Assembly (NCBI GenBank): GCA_002346525.1
Contig: DDZY01000198.1
Coordinates: 1-8,025 of the forward strand
DNA length: 8,025 bases
DNA from: Proteobacteria bacterium UBA2996
Lineage (GTDB): Bacteria > Pseudomonadota > Gammaproteobacteria > Arenicellales > UBA868
Direction: 5' to 3'
The notes under the pieces were generated by a model that saw only the letters and a list, made by a program, of their open reading frames with translations, did not search any database and had not been told where the DNA came from. Numbering within the stretch: the first letter of the stretch is position 1; every line of letters begins with the position of its first letter. This document shows positions 1-6,716 of this stretch, in pieces. Position numbers and translations under genes: made by a program.

Positions 1-164
1 CCGGAGTTACCAGTGCTCTGCAGGGGCAACCCATCCTGCTCGAGTTGTTGCAGATGACCTGCGACAGTCGCTTCATCAATCTCAAGTGCAGCCGAAAGTT
101 GCACGACAGTCTGGAATTCATCTTCGCGCAATGCTCTGACCAGACGGCTGCGATCAGCTGTCAT
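1..164 (-). CDS. N-terminus of a BirA-like winged-helix protein (partial)
   Basis: The first 54 codons are visible, starting MTADRSRLVRAL; the gene runs off the left edge. Residues about 6-50 have the pattern of an HTH_11 winged-helix domain: a first helix, then QLSAALEIDEATVAGHLQQL as the helix-turn-helix, then EQDGLPLQS entering the wing. The turn plus GLPLQS resembles the DNA-binding domain that precedes the ligase domain in BirA, which biotinylates the acetyl-CoA carboxylase carrier protein and represses biotin genes. The catalytic domain lies outside the window, so another HTH_11 regulator remains possible. The ATG overlaps the last 11 nt of rarA in another frame and has a Shine-Dalgarno-like AGGGTGG 8 nt upstream. 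This suggests translational coupling to rarA and supports the start. Confidence 0.55.
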   Translation of the reverse strand, partial: MTADRSRLVRALREDEFQTVVQLSAALEIDEATVAGHLQQLEQDGLPLQSTGNS

Positions 165-1467
165 CGCTCGATCCACCCTGCTTTCGGAGACGTTCGAGTT
201 TCTCGCGAATCTTAATCTCAAGGCCCTGGTTGACCGGCTCGTAATACCGCTGACCAATCAAGTTTTCGGGCAGATAGGTCTCTCCATGCGCATAAGCCCC
301 TGGTTCGTTATGAGCATACCGGTACCCCTTGCCGTGCCCGAGCTCTTTCGCCAGCCGGGTCGGCGCATTTCGAAGATGCAGGGGTACCTCCCGGGTGCCC
401 GTCTGTTTCGCCGCTGCCATGGCTTCGTTAAACCCTTTGTATACGGCGTTGCTTTTTGGTGCACACGCCAGGTAAACCAGTGCCTGCGCCAACGCCAATT
501 CTCCTTCAGGAGAACCTAAGCGCTCGTAACTGTCTGCAGCATCAAGGGTGAGCGTGAGCGCCCGGGGATCTGCATTGCCCACGTCTTCGCTGGCCATCCT
601 GATGGCACGGCGGGCGATATAACGCGGATCACAGCCGCCGTCGATCATCCGGCAGAACCAGTACAGCACCGCATCGGGATCTGTCCCGCGCATTGACTTA
701 TGCAGCGCCGAAATCTGGTCATAAAAAAGATCCCCACCCTTGTCGAAACGTCGCAACGGTGTACCGATGATCTCCGGCAGCATGTCATCCGGCAGGATGC
801 AGCCTTCATCGGTAGTGGTCGCAAACTGCGCAGCAATCTCCATCAAATTCAACAGCCGACGGGCGTCGCCATCTGCCGCATCCATCAACTGACTGCGAGC
901 CGGTTCGGAAACTGAAAGGCGCATACTGCCCAGACCCCGCTCGGTATCCTCCAGCGCACGGTCAAGCAATCGGGTCAGGTCGCACCGCTCGAGCGGTTTG
1001 AGCACGTAGACACGAAGACGGGACAACAGCGCGTTATTGAGTTCAAAAGAAGGGTTTTCGGTCGTGGCGCCGATCAGAATAAGAGTGCCGTCCTCAACGT
1101 GCGGGAGAAACCCATCCTGCTGAGCCTTGTTGAAACGATGCACCTCATCCACGAACAGTACAAGTTTGCCTGGGAGCGTCTTGGCGCGGGCGACCACCTC
1201 CCTGACGTCCTTAATGCCGGCTGTAACAGCCGAAAGCACTTCGAAATGGGCGTCGCAATACTGCGCCACCATTCTGGCAAGTGTGGTCTTCCCTGTTCCT
1301 GGCGGTCCCCACAACACCATCGAATGCATCCGCCCGGCAAGCAGTGCCTGACGAAGGGCCGCTCCCTCCCCTACCAGTTGGCTTTGACCCACGAATTCGT
1401 CAAGGGTTTGCGGCCGCATCGTCTCGGCAAGCGGTCGGTAGTCTCCGGGTATCTCGTCTGGCTTCAT
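154..1467 (-). CDS. rarA: Replication-associated recombination protein A (AAA+ ATPase RarA/MgsA)
   Basis: RarA is a cytoplasmic AAA+ ATPase of the clamp-loader/WRNIP1 clade that acts at stalled or collapsed replication forks and binds single-strand ends and SSB. The 437-residue protein is close to the usual length (about 445). Visible features are Walker A GPPGTGKT (54-61), Walker B LFVDE ending at D107-E108 followed by VHRFNKAQQD, sensor 1 GATTENPSFELN (133-144), an arginine-finger region LLSRLR (147-152), sensor 2 GDARRLLNLME (200-210), and the family-specific C-terminal region with RGTDPDAVLYW (260-270) and ARRAIRMASEDVGNADPRAL (285-304). The protein appears intact. It follows alkB by 51 nt and overlaps the BirA-like gene by 11 nt. 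The ATG has only a weak upstream GGTGG at long spacing. In many gammaproteobacteria rarA sits between lolA and serS or crcB; here neither neighbour is present. Confidence 0.97.
   Translation of the reverse strand: MKPDEIPGDYRPLAETMRPQTLDEFVGQSQLVGEGAALRQALLAGRMHSMVLWGPPGTGKTTLARMVAQYCDAHFEVLSAVTAGIKDVREVVARAKTLPGKLVLFVDEVHRFNKAQQDGFLPHVEDGTLILIGATTENPSFELNNALLSRLRVYVLKPLERCDLTRLLDRALEDTERGLGSMRLSVSEPARSQLMDAADGDARRLLNLMEIAAQFATTTDEGCILPDDMLPEIIGTPLRRFDKGGDLFYDQISALHKSMRGTDPDAVLYWFCRMIDGGCDPRYIARRAIRMASEDVGNADPRALTLTLDAADSYERLGSPEGELALAQALVYLACAPKSNAVYKGFNEAMAAAKQTGTREVPLHLRNAPTRLAKELGHGKGYRYAHNEPGAYAHGETYLPENLIGQRYYEPVNQGLEIKIREKLERLRKQGGSSDDS
173..179 (-). promoter_or_regulatory. Ribosome binding site of the BirA-like gene, inside rarA
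   Basis: On the minus strand AGGGTGG lies 8 nt before the ATG at 164, within the last codons of rarA. It is the clearest Shine-Dalgarno-like sequence among the starts in this window, and it picks this ATG as the start of the overlapping downstream gene. Confidence 0.45.
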
Positions 1468-1490
1468 ATATCAGGAATCGTATCCACCCA

Positions 1491-1529
1491 ACGCGGGTTT
1501 TGTAGGTCAGACGTCAGCCTAACCCGCGT
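1491..1529. repeat. Palindromic stem-loop element between alkB and rarA
   Basis: A perfect 9-bp inverted repeat, ACGCGGGTT (1491-1499) and AACCCGCGT (1521-1529), encloses a 21-nt loop in which AGG (1504-1506) can pair with CCT (1518-1520). The right arm and the loop edge contain the stop codon and last codons of alkB. Neither strand has a T-run after the stem, so it is not a canonical intrinsic terminator. It could act in mRNA processing or attenuation between alkB and rarA. It also resembles short REP-type palindromes, with TGTAGGTC next to a stem reading GGGTTA/TAACCC, but only one copy is visible here. Confidence 0.5.
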
Positions 1530-2175
1530 CGATAATGTCCTTAGCCGGCATGATGTGACGATAGGTCAGATTAATTCTGGGCGCAACGGCTCGACGCGTC
1601 TTCGGTATGCTGTGGCGCCAGGCACCCTGGCTATTTGCCCGCATCAGCAGCAAGGACCCGTTTTCAAGCATGATTTCATGGGTCGGAAGATCCTTACGGC
1701 GTCGATGCTGCAGGAGAAATCTCCTCTCACCGCCAAGACTGATGGACGCAATTACAGGATCCGGGCCGAGTTCTTTTTCATCATCGCTGTGCCAACCCAT
1801 GCTGTCGCTGCCTGAGCGGTAGTGGTTTGCAAGCACACTGTTAAATTCGCTTTCACAGAAATGATTCAAGCGCTCGCGCAGGGTTCTTAATTCGGGGAGC
1901 CATGGGATTGGCTCGTTAATGGTGCCGGAGTAGCGATAGACCGCCCCGCGATCGCCAAACCACGCTGACTGTCTTGGTGAATCGATCCAGCGCCCATACA
2001 CAAACACCCTTGGTGTATGCCAATGGATCTTGCTCTGCAGCGCCGCAAAATACAAAGACGCCTCTTTTGGATCCAGAAACCCCGGCCAATATTCAAAGAC
2101 GCCGTCGTCGATCTCCAGGCGCCCCCGGCCTTGTATTGCGCGGGCTCTGTGCTGACGCGCCTCCCCTCGCGACAT
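1519..2175 (-). CDS. alkB: Alpha-ketoglutarate-dependent dioxygenase AlkB
   Basis: This is a 2-oxoglutarate/Fe(II) dioxygenase that reverses alkylation damage (1-methyladenine, 3-methylcytosine) by oxidative demethylation in DNA, and in some members RNA. Numbered from the ATG at 2175 (218 residues), it has the iron-binding HxD triad start in MGWHSDDEKELG (H129, D131), the distal histidine in GAWRHSIPK (H188), and the 2OG/substrate arginines of the RxNxTxR signature RINLTYR (R200, R206). The segment PRQSAWFGD and the YRYSG that follows recall the ALKBH2/ALKBH3 type rather than E. coli AlkB. An in-frame TTG at 2199 would add eight residues, but it has no ribosome-binding site. The ATG has only a GAAAGGGG at long spacing and is preferred because it is ATG. 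The stop lies inside a palindromic element. The gene follows the GGT-like gene by 37 nt and precedes rarA, making a co-directional repair pair. No Ada-box-like site was recognised. Confidence 0.93.
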   Translation of the reverse strand: MSRGEARQHRARAIQGRGRLEIDDGVFEYWPGFLDPKEASLYFAALQSKIHWHTPRVFVYGRWIDSPRQSAWFGDRGAVYRYSGTINEPIPWLPELRTLRERLNHFCESEFNSVLANHYRSGSDSMGWHSDDEKELGPDPVIASISLGGERRFLLQHRRRKDLPTHEIMLENGSLLLMRANSQGAWRHSIPKTRRAVAPRINLTYRHIMPAKDIIDAG

Positions 2176-2212
2176 AATATTTAGTGCAGCCCCTTTCAAA
2201 GGTTTGGGAGGA

Positions 2213-3781
2213 TTAGCCTAAAGAACGTTCACCTACCGCGGCCGCGAGAGGTGATGTCACGAACGCAGCTCCGGTAGAGCGGCCGCCGCCTGGTACCACA
2301 CTCGCGATCGAGGGACAACCGAAAAGACTCGGATAAACCCCATGCTGCGCCGTCGAGACATCTTCAAAAGCATTTTGCAGGACCGACTGAATAGATCCAT
2401 CAAGGGCTTCATCAGCCAGCACATGATCAGAGCCGCCCACATCGATTCGGGGCTGATGCATGGCTTCCTCAGGAGTCATCGCAAAATCGGTCATAAACGA
2501 AATTAACTGCATGCAGGACGATACGATCCGCCGGCCCCCGGAAGCGCCAACCGCAAAAATCTCACCGGAAGGCAGTTTTACAATGGCCGGACACATATTG
2601 CTCAGAGGTCGCTTTGCCGGGGCCAGCGAATTGGGGCGGCCCGGCGAGGGATCAAACCACATGATGCCGTTATTCATCAGGATGCCGGTATCCGGCAGCA
2701 ATAACCGTGAGCCGAAAACAGACAGCAGTGTCTGGGTAAGCGCTACGACATTGCCATGACGGTCGGTGACGTTGAGGTGAGTCGTGCAGCCGGGGGTTTT
2801 GCCGTCGGGGCTATCTCCCATTTGGCTGAGTCGATATTCATAGGCGCGATTAAGCCCGTTGGCTACTGCGCAGTAAAAGTCGCCATCAGGCTGGCTACCA
2901 GGCAGTGGTAGCTGTCGAGCCAGTTCATCGAGCGCATCACACATGCTCGGCCCACCGCAAAGCCCTGTCGGGGTGTAGATCCTAGCGTCCCGGTAGGCAA
3001 CGCCGGGCAGTTCATAACACTGTGCCTGATAGGTAGCGAGATCCTCGGCAGTCAATCCAATTCCTACCATGGCTGCATCGCTCAGAAGGCGATTCGCCAG
3101 ATCCCCGGAATAAAACGTCTGAGGACCCTCATCAGCGATCTGCTTCAGGGTCTGGGCCAGTCCTCTAAGCTCAATTACCGGAGGTGCTCCGGCCCAATGC
3201 CCCATGGGAACCTGACCGTCAGGGAGATAAACTGACCGTGTCGACTCAAACGCCGAGATATCCTGTGCACTCGACGCAATCTTGAGACTGGAGTACCAAT
3301 CCACTGTCAGACCCTGCTCCGCCAACCCCACCGCCGGCGCGAGCAGGTCGTGCCACGAAAGCGTTGCAAAGCGCTCAGCCGCAAGAGCGACTCCAGCGAC
3401 ATAACCCGGCACGGCTACAGAATAGGGTCCCAGCACATTGCGGTTATCCAACACCCCCGGCCACGCAAACAGATCGGAATCAAACCCACTGCTGAGCGGA
3501 TAATCCTCTGGATCGAGCGTGTTCGATGCCCGGACACCAAATTCAACCGCGTAACTCTTGCCGGTGTCGGCCAGGTAAATCGTCATGAAGCCGCAGCCAC
3601 CAATGCCGCTCATCCAAGGCTCTACGGCTCCCAGGGCAAATCCTGCCGCAATCGCAGCGTCGATCGCGTTACCGCCCTGCTCCAGCACCCCAGCCCCCGC
3701 CTCAGCAGCCAGATAATGCTGAGACACGACGACGCCGCCCTCTACATAAACAGCAGGCTTGGCAATTGACCAGTGTTCCAT
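2213..3781 (-). CDS. Gamma-glutamyltransferase-family Ntn-hydrolase
   Basis: This is a member of the GGT family, self-cleaving N-terminal-nucleophile enzymes that hydrolyse or transfer gamma-glutamyl amides such as glutathione. The 522-residue protein has the N-terminal ASQHYLA-type block (VVVSQHYLAAEAG, 17-29), GGNAIDAAIAAGFALG (37-52) and EPWMSGIGGCGFM (54-66). The autocleavage/nucleophile motif is TTHLNV, with the predicted nucleophile T333 giving a small subunit of about 190 residues. LMNNG (368-372), KRPLSNMCP (390-398) and the oxyanion GASGG (412-416) follow. It has no signal peptide, so it is predicted cytoplasmic, unlike periplasmic E. coli GGT. The lid-loop segment after PGRPN is missing, and positions aligning with the E. 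coli FRE arginine and the MDDF aspartate are Gly and Trp. The substrate may therefore not be glutathione; a gamma-glutamyl or acyl amide hydrolase is equally possible. The gene lies 77 nt after the D-lactate dehydrogenase gene and 37 nt before alkB. Confidence 0.92.
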   Translation of the reverse strand: MEHWSIAKPAVYVEGGVVVSQHYLAAEAGAGVLEQGGNAIDAAIAAGFALGAVEPWMSGIGGCGFMTIYLADTGKSYAVEFGVRASNTLDPEDYPLSSGFDSDLFAWPGVLDNRNVLGPYSVAVPGYVAGVALAAERFATLSWHDLLAPAVGLAEQGLTVDWYSSLKIASSAQDISAFESTRSVYLPDGQVPMGHWAGAPPVIELRGLAQTLKQIADEGPQTFYSGDLANRLLSDAAMVGIGLTAEDLATYQAQCYELPGVAYRDARIYTPTGLCGGPSMCDALDELARQLPLPGSQPDGDFYCAVANGLNRAYEYRLSQMGDSPDGKTPGCTTHLNVTDRHGNVVALTQTLLSVFGSRLLLPDTGILMNNGIMWFDPSPGRPNSLAPAKRPLSNMCPAIVKLPSGEIFAVGASGGRRIVSSCMQLISFMTDFAMTPEEAMHQPRIDVGGSDHVLADEALDGSIQSVLQNAFEDVSTAQHGVYPSLFGCPSIASVVPGGGRSTGAAFVTSPLAAAVGERSLG

Positions 3782-3858
3782 TTGGGGGCTAACGAATTTA
3801 TTTTAGAACGGTGACGTGCCAGCGGGGGGAAATACAAAAACTCAAATCCGACTGGCGC

Positions 3859-5262
3859 TCAAACCCTGAGAATTTTTCCCGGGTTCATGATGTTGTCAGG
3901 ATCGAGTGCCTGTTTGATCGCGCGCATAACGCTCACCGCTTCGCCATGTTCAGCAATCAGAAAATCAAGTTTGCCGTAACCAATACCGTGCTCTCCGGTA
4001 CAGGTACCACCCATGGCAAGGGCCCGCATCACCATCCGCTCGTGTAGTTGCTGAGCCCGTTCATTTTCCTCGGGATCCTCTTTATCGACCAGCAGGACAA
4101 GGTGGAAATTCCCATCTCCCACGTGTCCGACAATCGGAGCAACAAGATTGGACTCTTTGATATCACGCTGGGTTTCACGAATGCATTCAGCGAGCTGCGA
4201 GATCGGCACACACACGTCCGTCGCCCAGATCTCGCCATCGGGCCGCAGCGCCTTGCAGGCATAGGCTGCGTCATGGCGCGCCTGCCAGAGACGGTTCCGC
4301 TCCTCGGTATTGGTAGTCCATTGGAAGTTGCTTCCGCCTGCATCGTCAGCCAACTCCTGAACAACCTGTGCCTGCTCTTTTACCCCCTGGTCCGAACCAT
4401 GGAATTCCAGGAAAAGTGTCGGCGCAACCGCCAGATCAGTTTTGGAATAACGGTTGATGGCATCGATCTGTGCCTCATCAAGCAATTCGATACGGGCAAC
4501 GGGAACACCATATTGAATCGTCGTAATGACGGTAGCCACGGCGCTATCGAGGTCCGGAAAGGTACACACTGCCGAAGAAATCGCTTCCGGAATGCCATAT
4601 AGCCTAAGCGTAATCTCGGTGATTACGCCCAAAGTTCCCTCGGACCCGACAAATAGCCGAGTCAGATCATAGCCCGCTGCCGACTTGCGGGCTCGCCTTG
4701 AGGTTTTGATCACACGGCCATCGGCGAGCACCACCGTCAGCGCGAGCACGTTCTCCCGCATGGTGCCATAGCGAACCGCATTGGTACCGGATGCCCGGCA
4801 AGCTGTCATGCCACCGAGGGATGCATCTGCACCAGGGTCTATCGGGAAGAACAGCCCACGATCATGCAGATACCGGTTCAGTTGCTTACGGGTGACGCCT
4901 GGCTGAACCACCACATCAAGATCCTCATCATGCACCTCAATGACGTCATTCATCTCCTGCATATTGATGGAGATACCGCCATGCAGCGCGGCAACATGCC
5001 CCTCCAGGGCCGTCCCGGTTCCGTACGGAATCACGGGGACCTGATGCTTCGCGCAGAGTTTTACGATCTGACTGACTTCTTCCGTAGATTCGGGAGTCAC
5101 CACAGCATCAGGTGGAACACTAGCGTGAAAGGATTCATCTTTGCCAAAGCGCTCACGAATCGCCGCCGTCTTGGAAAGACGATCACCAAACTGCGCCTCG
5201 AGTCGGGAGACGACCTCGGTCACTGCCGATGCTGGAGCTTGAATTGGAGCCTGATCTGTCAC
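3859..5262 (-). CDS. FAD-linked D-lactate/D-2-hydroxyacid dehydrogenase (LDHD/GlcD family)
   Basis: The likely role is oxidation of D-lactate or a related D-2-hydroxyacid to the 2-oxoacid, passing electrons to a quinone or cytochrome acceptor. The 467-residue length is normal. A PCMH-type FAD-binding domain (about 50-230) contains PYGTGTALEGHV (79-90), VVVQPGVTRKQLN (117-129), DPGADASLGGM (142-152), SGTNAVRYGTMRENVL (158-173) and FVGSEGTLGVITE (204-216). The FAD-oxidase C-terminal domain (about 230-465) carries ARIELLDE (256-263), APTLFLEFHGS (280-290), the metal/substrate histidines in VGHVGDGNFHL (H380, H387), and CTGEHGIGYGK (E424, H425). These blocks resemble human LDHD and yeast Dld1 more than GlcD, so D-lactate is the first guess; glycolate or D-2-hydroxyglutarate is possible. 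The start is GTG directly after an in-frame TAA (5266-5268), and the next Met is far inside the FAD domain, so GTG is effectively forced. No signal peptide is seen. Confidence 0.93.
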   Translation of the reverse strand: MTDQAPIQAPASAVTEVVSRLEAQFGDRLSKTAAIRERFGKDESFHASVPPDAVVTPESTEEVSQIVKLCAKHQVPVIPYGTGTALEGHVAALHGGISINMQEMNDVIEVHDEDLDVVVQPGVTRKQLNRYLHDRGLFFPIDPGADASLGGMTACRASGTNAVRYGTMRENVLALTVVLADGRVIKTSRRARKSAAGYDLTRLFVGSEGTLGVITEITLRLYGIPEAISSAVCTFPDLDSAVATVITTIQYGVPVARIELLDEAQIDAINRYSKTDLAVAPTLFLEFHGSDQGVKEQAQVVQELADDAGGSNFQWTTNTEERNRLWQARHDAAYACKALRPDGEIWATDVCVPISQLAECIRETQRDIKESNLVAPIVGHVGDGNFHLVLLVDKEDPEENERAQQLHERMVMRALAMGGTCTGEHGIGYGKLDFLIAEHGEAVSVMRAIKQALDPDNIMNPGKILRV

Positions 5263-5293
5263 GGGTTATTCTGGGTCACAACGTCCCGAGATC

Positions 5294-5299
5294 ATTATA
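5294..5299 (-). promoter_or_regulatory. Candidate -10 element for the D-lactate dehydrogenase operon
   Basis: The minus strand reads GGGATATAATGATCTC, a perfect TATAAT at 5299-5294. It sits in the 143-bp divergent region and implies a transcript start near 5287, about 25 nt before the GTG start at 5262. No good TTGACA lies at 16-18 nt spacing (the closest window reads CCATGA), so it would be weak or activator-dependent. It is offered only because position and orientation fit the minus-strand gene run. Confidence 0.35.
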
Positions 5300-5405
5300 T
5301 CCCGCTCGCATCTCATTCATGGGTTTAGGCCGAATTTTTCCTTCTCTGTTAGTATCGGCAGGTTACCTTCCACAATTCATTACTTTCAAGCCAGAGCAGT
5401 TCCGC

Positions 5406-6566
5406 GTGTCCCGACTGAACGTCATCCATCCTGATGGGGAGTCAGCACCTTTTCTGCGCGGCGTCCTGACACGGTCTTTGCAGAAAGTGGGTCTCACGTT
5501 CAGTGAGGCCTACGAGATCGCGTCAGCGGTCAGAAACCAGTTAGCGGCCCGGGAGGAAATCAGCTCCGACGACATTACCGAGGCGGTTTCCAGCATCCTG
5601 CTCGAAGAATCCGGACCGGAGATGGTCGAGCGCTATCGACTTACCAAGGCCGGTCCCGCCTGGATCCGGATCAATGAAAAGGATCGGGACAGGATGTGGT
5701 TCTCCCGAACCATCTTTCGGCATCGTCTTGAGATATGTGGAATTCCAGAAAGCCTCTCTGAACGCCTCGTCCGGGATACCCATGATCGCCTGACGCGGGA
5801 TTATTCCCAAGGCATTGACCGACAGGAACTGCACGGGCTCGCCTGTGAAATGGTGAAGCGCGAAGCGGGGGAGCTATTTGCAGATTATCTTGATGCCTGG
5901 CACCGCCTGCGACAATCCAACCGGACACTCGTCATCCTCATTGGCGGGACACCCGGTGTGGGCAAGAGTCACGCGGCTTCGTTGCTTGCGAGTCGCCTCA
6001 ATATCTCACGAACCGCATCTACCGACATGTTCCGGGAAGTCATGCGCTCTTTGCGTCCTCCTGAGATCGCCCCAGAACTGCACTACTCAAGTTTCGAGGC
6101 ATGGAAAGCCGTCAATAGCCCGCCGTCAAACCGTTACACCATCGAGACATTGAGCAAGGGCTTCAACCGGCAGGCTGACGAAATTGAAGTCGCCCTGCAT
6201 GCGCTTCTAGCTCGTTCACAACGCGAGCAGTTCTCTACGATTGTTGAGGGCGTGCACGTCAGGCCCTCGATCGTCAAGGACTTTACCCTGCCACCGGATG
6301 CCATCGTTGTGCCTTTGCTGATCGCTGCCGACCGGAAAAGGACCCTCCAGGCCTTCTTCAGAGGCCGCGCCATCTCTGCTCCGAGGCGGGGGAGGAAGCA
6401 TTATCTGGATAACATCGAGGCAATATGGGATCTGCAGACACTACTCGTCTCTGAAGCCGAAAAGAACGGTGTTCCTGTCGTTGTAAATGAGGCAGAAGGC
6501 GGCATCATGATGACGCGCATGTACTCGTTGATCTCAGCGGCGGTGCTGAAGGCGTCTCCCTTCTGA
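5406..6566 (+). CDS. 2-phosphoglycerate kinase-like P-loop protein with ATP-cone-like N-terminus
   Basis: From the GTG at 5406 this encodes 386 residues. Residues 15-65 (APFLRGVLTRSLQKVGL and the AYEIASAV that follows) look like the ATP-cone-type domain that opens archaeal 2-phosphoglycerate kinases. A helical region follows (95-165), then a kinase P-loop GGTPGVGKS (180-188), STDMFREVMRSL (205-216) matching the family's TDSIREVMR-like block, and IVEGVHVRP (279-287). In thermophilic methanogens this enzyme makes 2,3-diphosphoglycerate from 2-phosphoglycerate on the way to the cyclic solute; the role of bacterial homologues is unknown to me and may differ. The reading frame stays open upstream to ATGs at 5319 and 5229, but the family similarity begins just after the GTG, and 5229 would overlap the divergent gene. 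No start has a strong ribosome-binding site. The family call is fairly firm; the biochemical function is inferred. Confidence 0.75.
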   Translation: MSRLNVIHPDGESAPFLRGVLTRSLQKVGLTFSEAYEIASAVRNQLAAREEISSDDITEAVSSILLEESGPEMVERYRLTKAGPAWIRINEKDRDRMWFSRTIFRHRLEICGIPESLSERLVRDTHDRLTRDYSQGIDRQELHGLACEMVKREAGELFADYLDAWHRLRQSNRTLVILIGGTPGVGKSHAASLLASRLNISRTASTDMFREVMRSLRPPEIAPELHYSSFEAWKAVNSPPSNRYTIETLSKGFNRQADEIEVALHALLARSQREQFSTIVEGVHVRPSIVKDFTLPPDAIVVPLLIAADRKRTLQAFFRGRAISAPRRGRKHYLDNIEAIWDLQTLLVSEAEKNGVPVVVNEAEGGIMMTRMYSLISAAVLKASPF

Positions 6567-6716
6567 GGCCCCTTTTCTCTTTCGGTGCGTAAACGTTTGG
6601 GCTAACATACGCGCTGCTGTCTACCGCGATTCGTATCAGATCCTCGGCCCCATTCCTGGTCAGTTAACTCTGCTGGCTACGCCAAAACCGCCGCTGCGTC
6701 CGTTACAAGATCAGTT

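Noticed and set aside
1099..1815. Long plus-strand open frame (238 codons) across rarA and the alkB 3' end
   Set aside because: It is antisense to two clearly functional genes, its translation matches no family I know, and it spans the rarA-alkB junction; it is a by-product of codon bias.
2176..2199. TTG start of alkB at 2199
   Set aside because: It is preceded by CCTCCC rather than a Shine-Dalgarno sequence, and the extra eight residues are not a recognisable part of the family; the ATG at 2175 is preferred.
3782..3858. Possible intrinsic terminator after the dehydrogenase gene (minus-strand GAGTTTTTG run)
   Set aside because: The T-run is not preceded by a compact GC-rich hairpin; GCCAG/CTGGC could pair only across a loop of about 30 nt that contains the T-run.
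4048..4602. Plus-strand open frame of 184 codons inside the dehydrogenase gene, and similar ones at 3350-3769 and 4864-5328
   Set aside because: All are antisense to well-conserved protein blocks of the dehydrogenase or the GGT-like gene, with no recognisable domain and no ribosome site.
5229..5405. N-terminal extension of the kinase-like protein from the ATG at 5229
   Set aside because: It would overlap the start of the divergent dehydrogenase gene, lacks a ribosome site, and family similarity begins only after the GTG at 5406. The ATG at 5319 cannot be fully excluded.
6548..6563. GAAGG/CCTTC inverted repeat at the end of the kinase-like gene
   Set aside because: The 5-bp stem is within the coding end and the following CCCCTTTTCT is not a clean T-tract; too weak to call a terminator.
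6567..6716. Operator or promoter before the methyltransferase (AAACGTTT palindrome at 6591-6598; TAACAT at 6603-6608)
   Set aside because: An 8-bp palindrome and a 4/6 match to a -10 without a -35 are expected by chance; nothing else is recognisable in this 150-nt gap.
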